Position numbers and translations under genes: made by a program
The notes under the pieces: generated by a model
The model's input: only the letters and a program-made list of their open reading frames with translations
Database searches by the model: none
What the model was told of the DNA's origin: nothing
Shown here: positions 37,764 through 49,498 of the stretch, in pieces
Numbering within the stretch: position 1 is the stretch's first letter
Layout of the letters: every line of letters begins with the position of its first letter
Assembly (NCBI GenBank): GCA_030568195.1
Contig: JAJLTO010000006.1
Location: 434,001 to 498,000 of the forward strand
DNA length: 64,000 bases
Direction of reading: 5' to 3'
DNA from: Dipodascopsis uninucleata var. uninucleata
Taxonomy: Eukaryota; Ascomycota; Lipomycetes; Lipomycetales; Lipomycetaceae

Positions 37764-38549
37764 TTAATACTTGACGTAAGGAAGGAACTTTCCTCGGAGG
37801 GTGATCTTAACCCAGGTTCCTTCGTCATCGACCTCCTTCTCAATCTTGGAAGTAAAGCAGATAGCAGACATGATACCATCACCGAATTTCTCAGCAATAA
37901 TGGACTTGAAAGCATAACCGTAAACAAGGACAATTTCGTACAAACGGTAAATGGTAGGATCACGAGGAGGAGTCTCCATCAAACGAGCACGATCGGGTTG
38001 GAAGCCAACCTCTGGTGAAATAGCCTTGATGGAAATAGGATCAATTTCAAGAATTTTGATGAGAGCATCAACGTCTTCCTGGGCGAAAGGCATGTTTCCG
38101 TAGAAAGCAGCCGCAACCCAGGTCTCGGATCTGCCCATTCTATCGGCGATCTCAGTAAAGCTATAGCAAGAAATAACGTCAATAAGCAGCTATGTTTGTT
38201 ATTCGAAGTGGTGGAAAAGAAATAGAACGAAACAAGTCGCTTCGTCGTGCATGCGTGGACATAAACCAACGTTGCTCCCAATCTTACTTACCTCATCTTC
38301 TTAGCAATCTTGGCTTGAAAGAGTGCCTGGTTAGCGGCTGGAAGAGTTGAAATGTAAGCAAGCTACATAGAGTTGTTAGTATGAGCTCAAACTGAGGAAG
38401 CTGAGGACCATTACTCATAATATGATGAGCAAAAAGCAGCTATATGTTCTGTAAAGCGCAAAGCGGAGAAAAATGGTAGAACACTGTTCTACAGTCGCAA
38501 GCAATGACGTCGTCTTATCGTCGACCAATCGAGCACTTACATCAGCCAT
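37764..38549 (-). CDS. CYN1: Cyanate hydratase (cyanase)
   Basis: Three exons, complement(join(37764..38160,38292..38362,38541..38549)), give 158 residues, the usual length. The first coding exon is only 9 nt (Met-Ala-Asp) before GTAAGT, and its intron has a perfect TACTAAC branch site. The protein converts cyanate and bicarbonate to carbamate and CO2. A helical DNA-binding-like N-terminal domain (KKMSFTEIADRMGRSETWVA) precedes the catalytic C-terminal domain. The catalytic triad is conserved: Arg99 and Glu102 in YRLYEIVLVYG and Ser125 in FGDGIMSAI. It forms a decamer in known members. The last residues KFLPY and VKY match the family end. Soluble cytosolic enzyme. Confidence 0.97.
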
Positions 38550-40847
38550 TGTTATAAAACTTTTCGTTGAATATATTAAATATTATGTATTGGAAAAATA
38601 GTAATACTGAAACTGTCAATTGATAGTGAACTCGGTGTAAAATTCTTCGAGGAAGGTGTACAGGAAGAGACTAAAAAATAAAGCTGTGGAACGAGTGGAG
38701 TGCTTGCAGTTTGCAGGCCTCTGGTCCGGCCAGTCACTGATAATCACTGATAGTCAAGATTCTGTTATTCGCCAAGGGTTTCTTCTATCAGGATTAGGCT
38801 CTATTTCTGGTGGGCGGATTCATAAGTATATACCCTTATAAAAGATGATTAGCCTAACCCTTAATCCACTTGCCAGCTTCTACAGACAGGAACCCATCGG
38901 GACCGGTTTGGGTTATTTACAAGAAGATCAGATACAGGTATGAAGTGTGTTCGGCACCACGATATTGCAATTGGATTCCTAAAAATCGATTTGCAGGATC
39001 CTGTGAGGCACTTGCATGGGTTAGGTCCCGAAATGACTAAATTGCTCTTTTTGTGTTCCTCTACCAAGGATTAAGACAGTTGCGCTGCGACACAATATAT
39101 GCAATGTCGGATAAGGACAGGGCACCAGAGATACGAGGCGTTGCAGCGTCGACATCGGTGTCGACACAATAATGTATAGGGAAGCATTATTATAATAGTT
39201 GTAAGCGCTTACAAAGACGAGTCACAGATCTTCAAGCCGATGGTGGGGTGGCTTTGCTGCATGACTGTTCTCTGCGGTACCGTAATGGCTCTGTAAGCAG
39301 CATGACAGTCACCAACAATAGGAGCATAGGTCTATTCTCTATGGTAAGCACATTTCACATAGACAAAGAAAGAACAAAGAAAGTCCAACAAAGAAGCCTA
39401 ATACTAGTCTCGTGAATGATAATCTCGCGCTGACCGATATCTTTATCAGTGGTCTCTCAAACCAGCCAATGGGTATTCTCCTGTTATCGATTATTCGCGG
39501 ATGTTCCGTTCTACTACTGAGAGCCTATGTGCCAGTCCCAAGTAGGGATAGCAAATGTGCATATCAGCATTCTTGCATGCTCTAATCCCAATATCGTTTA
39601 GAGTACACTAGCTTTTATGTGTATTAGGGCTTGTCTATAGGACCTCGGATGCTGCTTGCGACCGGCCAGTCTTTATCGTGCTGAGTTGTTGCCCGTCTTA
39701 GCTGTTTTGATCCTGCTAGAAATTAAATGGACGGTGGAGGACTTGAGTACGATTGGAGACTCGCGGGCGTACGCGTAAGGCTACGAATCTGTGTATGGCA
39801 TGCGCGGTTGTGTAAGAGATAAACAATAAAATTGTAGAGTTTCGATAAGAGGTTAGGGTAATCATAATGCAAGGAACCAAAGTTGTCATCGCGAAACAGA
39901 CAATTAGCAATAAAGAATGAAGAGCCACTACAATGTGAATGCATATCTACAATGGTAGTAGTCTTACTATCTATCTGTGTAATAGCCGCTTCTATCAGGT
40001 TAATATTTTAAAAAAAATTAAAAAGCCAGCTAGCTCACCGATAACAGTCATCTCTTTTCCTTTTAACTTGTCTTTACAGAAATAATCGAAAAGTATTTTT
40101 TTTATTTTATCAAGAGAAATTCATTTATAAGACCCTGTCCACAGAAGTTGCTGAGGTATGTGTAGAGACAAGAGACGCTTTTGTTGTTTTGTTCCTGTTT
40201 TGGGTATCGAGCTTAATGATAATAGCGTAAGGGGCCTGTAAACGACCCGAAGGAATTTTCGTTACAGCTACGCTTTTTTCAAGAAAATGCTAACATAGTT
40301 CTCCCTTTTTTTTTCAGAACAAGGGAAATAAATTTATACAGTCTGTGGTCTGTTCTTCGACGATCTGGAACTCTGGTTGTTTGAAATTAAGAGAGAAAAA
40401 CGCGATCTCCAAATTGATACACCAATTAACTCGTGCTGATATCGAGGTTCTACTGGCTACAACGTCATTTTGGAGGAGGAAAATTAATTGAAGAAGATCG
40501 ACATTTTCGAACGCTATTTGTTGCCAATACGTAACAAGTTCGCCTCAAAGAGCTTCTGATACATATTTCTGAGGTTTTATTCGAAGCAGTAACGTTATTT
40601 GGTGTGCACATATATTTATGTTTATTCGTCGATACAACTTGTTTGTGTAAACTACTATACCCGCAGCACACGAATTTTTACGTACGAACATATATTATAT
40701 ATGAACTGAACATATTATGAACAAAAAGGCACAGTTCAGTTAATGATAAACATTTTGAAAGCAAGAAAAGATCAAAATTACGAAATACCAAGGAATACTC
40801 TTAAGAGCATATGCATAGCAGGCTAGGAAAATTATAATATATAAACT
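38550..40847. other. 2.3 kb gap, cyanase promoter and upstream of orphan gene
   Basis: No supported gene. Two short inverted repeats lie 33 bp apart: a 7-bp-arm hairpin with TCGG loop (39148-39165) and a perfect 16-bp palindrome (39199-39214). Confidence 0.5.
39148..39214. repeat. Pair of short inverted repeats
   Basis: GTCGACA/TGTCGAC arms enclose TCGG (39148-39165). TTGTAAGCGCTTACAA is a perfect palindrome (39199-39214). The role is unknown; they could be protein-binding sites or chance. Confidence 0.4.
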
Positions 40848-41828
40848 ATGCGTTTAAGGCAATTCATCATAATCACGTCTGGCACGCTGGCGAGCGTTGT
40901 CAGTGTGCTTATGGTTCTGAATGGCCAAGCGGCAGCAAAAGAAGCTGTTGGTTTCTTCCAGGTTAACAAAGGAGGTGACGATTTGATAAGCTTAGATGAT
41001 CAGATTTACAAAATTAGAGATAGCGTTGATCTAGATATCGGACTGGTACAACAAAAGCGATATGAGGCAGAAATGATGCACCTTTTTAAGAATAGAAGTT
41101 CTATTGGTGCTACGCAGGCTTTAAGGAATGATCAATTTCTTCCTCGTCCCAGTCGAACAGAAACGATTGATTATACCAAATACAATAGTAACAGTCATAA
41201 TAGAGATGACAAATTGGCCGTACGAAATCCTAGTGATGCAGACACTGTTATATACAGATTTCCAATCGAGACGATCACGAGTGTCTATAAGGAGACTAAA
41301 GAGAGTAGAGATAGTATTGGAAGTCATGACGCTGTAAGTTTGCGATACACTGCTGGTCAGAACTACAAATACAATAAAAGGAGCAGAAGCTCACCACGAG
41401 CACTTCCAGCGTATGAGACGGCAAACAGTCTAAGTTATTATCACGACAATGAAGATGGTGTTGTGACTTTCGACAGAGGTTCAGTCATAGTGGCTCAGGT
41501 AGTGAGGCTGCTGATGCTGCTGAACTCATACACAGAGCAAATTGCGGAGCAAACACATGAAATAATTTCTAACTTCATGTGCGGTCTAAAGCGAGATAAA
41601 GACACGCTGAAAAAATATTTAATGTCAGCTGCTTTATCTCTAGCTTCACGAAAGTCATTCACCACTTCAGCGGTGGTGGCATACCACGAGCAGACACAAT
41701 TAGAGATGCGATCTGTTGACCATATATCTCTGATAGAGGCATTCGGCCAATATGTTATTCTTATGGCGTATGCTTATCCAGCGAGTGTACTACTATTGGT
41801 GTTTGCTTGCGTCATGTATATGATGTAG
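40848..41828 (+). CDS. Orphan membrane protein, function unknown
   Basis: An intronless frame of 326 residues starting MRLRQFIIITSGTLAS. I do not recognise a family. A hydrophobic N-terminus (about 5-25) looks like a signal peptide or anchor. A hydrophobic C-terminal segment (about 300-325, ending VFACVMYMM) looks like a membrane span at the very end. Between them is a charged, Ser/Arg/Tyr-rich region (about 95-215) and a helical stretch (about 220-265) with IVAQVVRLLMLLNSY and possible coiled coil. Only one cysteine lies outside the C-terminal helix (MCGLKRD). The length without stop, an ATG in an AT-rich upstream context and the ordered hydrophobic ends make a real gene likely. A lineage-specific secretory or membrane protein is my inference. 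Confidence 0.65.
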   Translation: MRLRQFIIITSGTLASVVSVLMVLNGQAAAKEAVGFFQVNKGGDDLISLDDQIYKIRDSVDLDIGLVQQKRYEAEMMHLFKNRSSIGATQALRNDQFLPRPSRTETIDYTKYNSNSHNRDDKLAVRNPSDADTVIYRFPIETITSVYKETKESRDSIGSHDAVSLRYTAGQNYKYNKRSRSSPRALPAYETANSLSYYHDNEDGVVTFDRGSVIVAQVVRLLMLLNSYTEQIAEQTHEIISNFMCGLKRDKDTLKKYLMSAALSLASRKSFTTSAVVAYHEQTQLEMRSVDHISLIEAFGQYVILMAYAYPASVLLLVFACVMYMM

Positions 41829-44800
41829 TGACGAACGGGTGACGCGACATACGAATTTGTATCTCTATCATTTGAATTTGAATTTCGATTTGTATCTGGT
41901 AATACAGCGATACTTATAAACGTGAGAACTTTACTAGCATCTAGTGAGGTACTCACGTAGAATTGTTAAGCATACTATGCATATTTGTTTAGTTATATGC
42001 ATATGCGACAGATATTTTCTAGTCAGTAATTGTTATTATAGTTGGATCTGGAGTTAGTTTTTCATTGTACGTATTAAAAGATTTATTCTTGATAACATCT
42101 AATTCTCTTTTTTATTAAACTGAGAAGCATGTCATGTCAGTCAGTATATTTCTAGATGCTTTTTGTATTGTACGAAGCTGAAGGTGTCAAGAATCAAGAT
42201 TAAAATAATCTAATAAGGAGCAAGGGGAGTAGAGATAGAGATTTCATTATACTATTTAGATATATGAAAGAGCTGGAGTGAGCGAGTTGGTGGAATACAC
42301 AGAATGACGACGATATGTAATTTTTAATATAAATTTAACTTATATTTCTCACATGTATACATTTTCTTTCTATTTTGTAGTTCTCAAATGCCTGAAATTT
42401 TCTTTTCTTTATGAGTTTAATCGGATTTACTCAATCCGTTTCAAATATTCTGCTGACATCTACATCATTTTCTTTGTGACGCCGTTAGTATGGCCTGGTG
42501 CAAACTTCTGTACTCGTTGAGGGCAAGCGCTACTACGCACAAATGGCTGTTTGTGATTTTCAGCTTTAGTCTCCAGAATTTAAGCATTATCCGCTGCATG
42601 ACTATTACCTAAGGAAGTAAAACGCTTACCTGCGATCCTGCTAGATAAGCATGAAACTAGTATTATCCGCTAACTCTATATGGATACTACCATTGTTGAT
42701 ATGGCCAACTGACTGGAAGCTACAGCGCACTAAGCGAGAATATATTCACGTGATACTTGAGTTGCCTAACCTGTTATGCTTACTCTTGTTACTTGCGCCA
42801 TTCAACGTTTTCGCAAGGTCAGGCACTTACACCGGCAATAGCGTCCTATACTGTGCACAGTCGTAGGCGACTTCTGTCATATATTGTGTGTAGACTGCTT
42901 TGTGCTAAACAAGAAGTACGCGAGCGCCCGTACTTAGATAACCAACAAGCAAAACCAGTCAGCTCGGTCCCATACGGTGTGTTTCAGACATACGCTGAGC
43001 GTGCTGCAGACAGGCAAGCACGAGGGCGACACAACAGACGCGTATTCCAACCGCCGATAATACTTTGCGTCGTCTCTCAACAGCAGTAGCCACTTTATCG
43101 CCTCGCTTATTAAACCTTATTCAGAAAAGAATGGCTCTCAGAAGTCGGATCAATTTGCAATGCACTGCGAAGATCATATTAATTAGGCTGTCTTGCGATA
43201 AATCGCTGAAACTACAATTAGCAGTCATAAGCAGGACAACGCCAGAGCGGCCGGCGATTGCAAGGCATGAGCCTACCGCAGGCTCTTTTTGGGCAGTGGA
43301 TACACTACATGGATTATAGTTTTGGATGAGCAAGAGCTATTAAATTTAGTCGCATATTAATTATGTCTAAGGTAAAAATAATCTTACACAGAGAAATGTT
43401 TGGAAATTAATTTTTAGCTATAATATCATTATGGCACTTACATATTGCCGCTTATGCCATAAACGTAATGAAACCGAAATATTTCGCTATGTGCACGAAG
43501 AGAGAGCGTAGAAGAGGACGACCTGCCAGAGTAAATAGGATACGCACTTTGCTCTTCTAAGGCTGATCGAGATATACTGAAACCCATTCTCGAATTCCGC
43601 GGCGAATGGCCGGCTCCTGGCCAATATAACGTGCTGAAATGATCCTCACAGAAGAAAGTAGGTGCGTTTGCGGTGAGATTCTGAGCTTTACGCGTGTGCG
43701 TCTTGTCGAATGAATATTGCTGCACTATGCTGCTGCCAGGGAATCGACCACTTCTATAGTGACTACGCTGGACAGAGTGCGAATTTGCAAGACTCTCACT
43801 AAGCTTACTAGGCCAGTACACTTATGCGTGCATTATAACCCATGTAATTTGTTTGTCTCTCTGCTTGTCTTATTGCACTCGCAGGGTTACGCATACTTCC
43901 AGATGACTAGCAGCTACCAAGCCGCAGGTATATGCGGGTCACAACTGTAGTCGCAAGTCTGGCATCAATTCAGTCAGTCCATGTGTGCAGATGGCATACC
44001 ATGTGAAGTTTCAAAGCTTGAATAGCGATTCTGTTATGAAGGAGCAAGCGCGAAGGATAGTACAAAGGAAGCTCAGAGCCAATGGTAAGCCCCCCAAAAA
44101 AAGAAAAGAGCGACTAGCTCCGCGCACGCTTAAAGAAAATTTAAAATTAAAAGTGAAACTGGGAATAACATAGAATAAGGGGAATTTAAAAACACATTGC
44201 TCACGAATTAATATATTCGACATGCATACTTCTCGTTTCGTTCGTTTTTCCAGGCCCTCTTTCTAGTTCCCACCGTGCTTTTTCTTCGCGGTACTCTACT
44301 ATTTTTGGTCCCTTAATTCTCATCTCATCAGATCTACTGTCTGCACATCTTTCGCGTTCTAGCGAAGCGTATATCCATATTTACTCCTGCGCTCGCTATC
44401 TTCTTCACTACGCTGTACTGCTAATGCGTATGAGCCAGACACAAGGACTACCGCGGGAATCATACTGGATTAGCGCTTGTTCCTAGAGCTCAAAAGCTAT
44501 TCATCTGACTGGTACTGCGGTAGAACGCGAGTGCTAACTGGCTATACCGCATTCCAGCCAGAGACCTAGCTGCGAGACATGCTTTTAGAACTAGCATGTT
44601 AAATATGCCAAAAAAAAGAAAAACTACTGCTCTACTGTTACCCGCACCCACACCTGCCCGCTCCATCAGCCCTCCAGCAAGCATTTACTACCAGACCTGG
44701 ATCACTGTCTCTTACTAGCAAAGCACCAGCAAAGCCTAGCATGGTCTCTGTTTCTCACAGTGGAGCAGAAGTGTAGGTCTTCGCTTTTGCCACGAGATTA

Positions 44801-46321
44801 CAGAAACAAATGTCCGCTACTGTAAACGGAGCGTGCATCTGCATACATCAACACACAGCATATGGCTTAGATTGACTGGCATAGTTTGAGTTTTTATTTA
44901 GTTTTAATCTGTTTGAATCTTTGTGATTACGATCTAAATGGTGGTAGAAAAGTAACGAGTAAAAAAACTTACGGCAGCTGACAGTATCGGCTCGTTCGCA
45001 TAACTAGTCCTTGCTTTTGTAGTAATGATCCTACTTGTAGATGCCAATAACCTTTCTCTATGTTTCTGGGCAAACTAGTTATCTGGTTAGCAACTTAGTA
45101 ACCCGGTTACCTGTAGAGATTGTTGCGATGGCAGTTCCTAAAAGTAAATAACAGTAACTAAGATAACTAACTATTAAAAACAAGATTTACCATTATTACT
45201 TTAACTATCTACCGCTACACTCCAACATTTTTATCGCCGGCACAATTTTTGCTTCCTAAGATTATCCAACATAGCGTGCGATTCTTACTCCATCAAACCA
45301 GTTGCAGCCGGCTGTCGAGAGGATAAAAGCATTCTTCAACTCCTTTGACGTCTGAACTGTACTTCACGCAGTAGTCTGCACAGGAAAGATCATACGTTTA
45401 GCTGGACATAGTATCCTGACCACTACGTCTGGGCAATAGTTAACCATCTGTATTTTCGTTTCTTTTTTCTCAACATTTTAGTTTAGTCAGGTTCAGCTTT
45501 CCTGTCTTTTATTTTTTATTTTTATTCATTTACTCAGGGAAATCAGGCTTAAGAAAATCCCTTTTATTTTTCACTCGAATGAAGCGAACGAAGTGAATGA
45601 ATGAGCTGCGTGAGCGAAAGACAGTGGATGGACTAAAATACAGGTAGCTGAAGCATTTTTGAAGAGAGTATCGTCTTCTCAACCTATCGACTTATTCTAT
45701 CAGTACCTATCACTCATATCATCATCGCCTGCCACCAGCATCACCATTATTATCTGTAGCTATTATTCTAGCTGTTCAATTCATTGTGGGCCCCAGACTT
45801 GATGGGCCTTTCCGAATGAGGACTCATCATTGATCTCATCGTCGTTCAACTATCTGTCCTAGTCGTACTTCTCGCTCCTATCATTCATATTTTTCGTCTG
45901 CTTCTCAGGAATCCGCTCGATGCAGAATTTGGTCGTTGCTGGCAGAGTACAACATCTTCATCGGCAGAAGCATCAATATAATTTAGGCTGTTCTCACTTT
46001 CTTCATCATCATCTATATCAGTGTATCATCTCTCGCAAGCAACTTTCATCTACGCCGTTGTCGGCATCTTATCCACTCTCTACAACTAGTGCGCTGTATC
46101 CACTTCCTGACTATTCAACAGACAGCAAGCTGATTTTAGAGCAGTGACATTTCTTGACAATATCTGGAAGAGACGTTGGTTTATAGAACACCTCCACCTT
46201 AGACTGAGGCTGACAATAAGTCTTATACAGAGTGAAACTCTTAGAATACTCCTGTGTTTGACTCTTGCTGATATATTTTGTTTCTTTGCGGACACCGTCA
46301 AGGTTCATACCTGATGTCATT
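41829..46321. other. 4.5 kb gap upstream of AZF1
   Basis: The longest gene-free stretch. Many frames of 60-130 codons occur on both strands, but none has a recognisable motif or sensible exon structure. A short Lys/Arg-rich frame at 43985-44173 is A-rich and probably chance. The right end (about 45.7-46.3 kb) is CT/CAT-rich and is likely the long 5' leader of AZF1, with several upstream ATGs. Confidence 0.5.
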
Positions 46322-46607
46322 ATGTCGCATTCAATGCCTTTGTCGTTAGCCATGTATCATACACAGCAAGGAATACAACAGCAACAGCAACATCAACAGC
46401 AACATCAACAGCAACAGCACCCACAACATCAGTCTATAGCACAGCAACAATTTCACCATCAACAACCAGTATACCATCAGCAGCAGCAACAGCAGGTACT
46501 CCATGCACAACAAGGAATGAGACATGGCTTACAACTTCCTCCAACAACCTTACAACCTTCACCACTTCAGTTTGGCTCTCAACCACAACAGCAGCAACAA
46601 CAACAGC

Positions 46608-46665
<58 letters not shown>

Positions 46666-47957
46666 GCAGCAGCAGCAGCAGCAACAGACCCAGTCACAAC
46701 AGCAACAACAGACATCCCACCAACATCAGCAGCGTTCTGAAAATGGCAATCTACCTCGCCTGCAAATGGAAAACAATTATGATATGCATTGGCAAACTAC
46801 TGCTGCTCATGTTGTAGGCCCTCCCGTACCTGTTTCTCATCCTGATAATACTGGTTTATATTCAACCTATGGTATAATGGGGTTTCCAGCGCCAGCAGGT
46901 GGTAACAGTGCGAGTGCCGTTGGTTTATCTGCCAGTGCCGCATCCACACCACCCCCATCTTCTTTTCATTCGCATTTCTCTTCCCCTCGGCTCCAAGTAT
47001 CTACTCAATCGTCTAGCTCGTTAAAATTGCCTGCCCATCTCGGATCATCTAATTCGATATCTTCAGTATCCTCTGCAAATGGCGTGGTCGCAAATTCATC
47101 TATCGATAATACGAATTATAACTTTTTTGCGCATGATCGGGCCTCTCAAATTGCAACACCATCGTCACAGCTGAAATTGTCTAGTAACCCAAGTGGAGGT
47201 TATCAGGTGGTACAAGATTACTTCGATCCTTCACAGAGGCAAAATCAGCAGCAGCAAGCTCCACAGCAGCAGCAACATCAACAGCAGCAACCACAATCTC
47301 AGCCACAACAACAGCAGCATCATCATCATCATTCGTCCGTAGTAGTTAATCATGGACCAAACCAGTCATCTTCTACTTCCGGAAATGGTGTTAATACTAT
47401 CCCTCCGTCTGTATCACCAACTTCACCGACAGACTTGCATCAATATAGCAGTACTGGCAGCGCAGGTAGTTCTCTCAATAGTAATAGTGCATTGGCTGTT
47501 AATGTTAATGGTGGCCGAGCTTCTGCAGGCGTTATGGTTCGACCTTCAGTCTCTTCTTATTCATCCAGTTCTTCTATTTCGTCTAATTCTGCCCCTTCTT
47601 CTGCTTCTTCTGCTTCCTCTCTTGGATATTCGGCTGTTGATCCTAGTGCTACTAAAATTATGTCGTCTGGTCAATCTTCCACTATTAATCTAGGCGGTTC
47701 TTCTAATTTTGGACATATGACTAGGCCTACATCTTTACCACCGCCTCCGACGTCGATGAATGGTAATATACATCAACAGCATCTTCAGCAGAAACTCCAG
47801 CAGCAGCAGCATCCTGGCAAGCATCATATGTTACAACAGCAGCAACATCACCATCAACAGTTGCAAGCACAAGCACAAGCACAACAACAGCACCAACATC
47901 AGCACCAACAACATCAACATCAACAACAACAACATCAACATCAACAACAACAACAGC

Positions 47958-47991
<34 letters not shown>

Positions 47992-49498
47992 GCACCAGCA
48001 ACCACAGCCACAGCAACAACAACATCCGCAATCTTCACATATCTCACTACAGCAGTCACATCAACCTTTGCAGCACCAGCAACAATCGCAACAGTCTCTA
48101 GAACAACAGCAATCGCCTCTGCCAGTGCAGGCTCAGCGGAATAGGCAGCAGCATACACAGTCGCCAACTCAACAGGATGGAATTGTGCAACCAACACCAA
48201 TTAAAGTGGGAGAGAAACTTGGTGCTTTATCTTCTCTTGGACCACGCCGATCTAAAAGACAGAGTCCAACTACTTTTGATGATGGTACTGCTGTACCTGT
48301 TGGTGCAACTCAAGTTGATCATTTGATGCTCATCATTCAACGTCGTGAAAAGCTACGAAAGGAGCGTACTAATGGCATGGCTGATAATACTGACGTCAAC
48401 ATGATGATTCCTGTAGGTCCTACTCAGGGAAATTCCGTTAGCATGTCGTCTGGTACTAGCGAAATGAACTCTGGAAATCACAGTTCAGTTCCTGCGAAAG
48501 CAGGAAAATATGCGTGCACAGAACCCGGATGTGGTAAAGTGTTCAATCAGAAAACACACTTAGACATTCATGGAAGAAGTCATACCGGATCGCGGCCATA
48601 TGTTTGTGACGTGCCAAACTGTGGTAAAAGATTTTCGCAGCGAGGAAATTTGCGCACGCACAAGAGAAGTCATACAGGTGAAAAGCCATATGTCTGTGAA
48701 ATGTGTAACAAGAGATTTGCTCAGCGTGGAAATGTTCGTGCACATCTCTTAATTCATGAAGACTTCCGACCCTATGCCTGCAAACTGGATGGTTGCAATA
48801 AGTCTTTTACACAGCTAGGAAATTTGAAATCTCATCAGAACAAGTTCCATACAGAGGCATTAGAGTTACTGGCAACAAAATTTCAGTTATATGTGGAAGC
48901 AGACTATGATGAGAATTCTATTCCAGAGGCGGACAGAGAGTTATTTTTCTATTTTGCAGAACTATATCGCAATTCGAACAAAGGTATAAAGGGTCGTGGA
49001 AAAAACTCTACTCGTCTTGTTAAGCTAAAAGATTCCAGCGAGTTTGAGAATGAGCGTGCGGCAACTATTGTCCGTAATGATAGTAATTACAGTGTTTCCA
49101 GCACTACTAGTAGTAATATGGGTAACGGCATTAACAATAATATTACTGGAAATACATTTACGAACAGTCTTTCTGGACAAACTACTGCAAACGTGGCGTC
49201 AGTTCGGGGTCGTAAGCGCAGCGTTGCGTCAAGAGATCAGGTTCAGCTTCCGCCTTTTGATTTAACTGGAGGTTCGAATGCATTTGCTGGTCAGAGCTTG
49301 CCTCCGTCTGCCGTTAATAGTTCTAGTGGCTCGCAGTCTCTAGCACTTCCACCGCCTCCCCCTCCTCCTCAGATGGTTATGCAGCCTAACAATGCACAAC
49401 TTCCACCGCCCCAGCAGCTACTTCCACCGCCGTCATCTGCATCAGTCAATGGTGGGGGTCTGGGACCTGACGGATTTGTTGGGAGATTTTCGCTCTAA
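46322..49498 (+). CDS. AZF1: AZF1-type C2H2 zinc-finger transcription factor with polyglutamine
   Basis: An intronless gene of 1058 residues from ATG 46322 ([13 protein letters not shown]). The N-terminal two thirds are Gln/His/Ser-rich, with pure runs of 34 Gln (46586-46687) and 17 Gln (47942-47992). Four C2H2 fingers follow at about 730-843: [48 protein letters not shown] and [19 protein letters not shown]. The segment after the fingers ([22 protein letters not shown]) is also conserved in yeast Azf1, which supports orthology beyond the generic fingers. In yeast Azf1 binds an A-rich site and controls carbon- and cell-wall-related genes. The targets here are unknown. The C-terminus is Pro-rich. 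The frame is open upstream of the chosen ATG but lacks another ATG start. Confidence 0.93.
46586..46687 (+). repeat. CAA/CAG codon repeat, 34 Gln
   Basis: A CAA-dominated trinucleotide run inside AZF1, ending in several CAG codons, encoding an uninterrupted 34-residue polyglutamine. Confidence 0.95.
47942..47992 (+). repeat. CAA/CAG codon repeat, 17 Gln
   Basis: A second uninterrupted polyglutamine run of AZF1, within a wider Gln/His-rich region (about 47820-48130). Confidence 0.93.

Noticed and set aside
38870-39060. Stretch that at first looked like a decayed element or rDNA fragment
   Set aside because: No conserved rRNA helix, protein motif or terminal repeats could be recognised.
43985-44173. 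Lys/Arg-rich 60-codon frame resembling a basic nuclear peptide
   Set aside because: The composition follows from A-rich DNA, and no homologous family is recognised.
46265-46321. Upstream extension of the AZF1 frame
   Set aside because: There is no ATG; the first Met in frame is at 46322.
47727-48200. Long minus-strand frames rich in Val/Ala/Leu opposite the AZF1 glutamine tracts
   Set aside because: They are antisense readings of CAA/CAG repeats; the plus-strand gene is clear.
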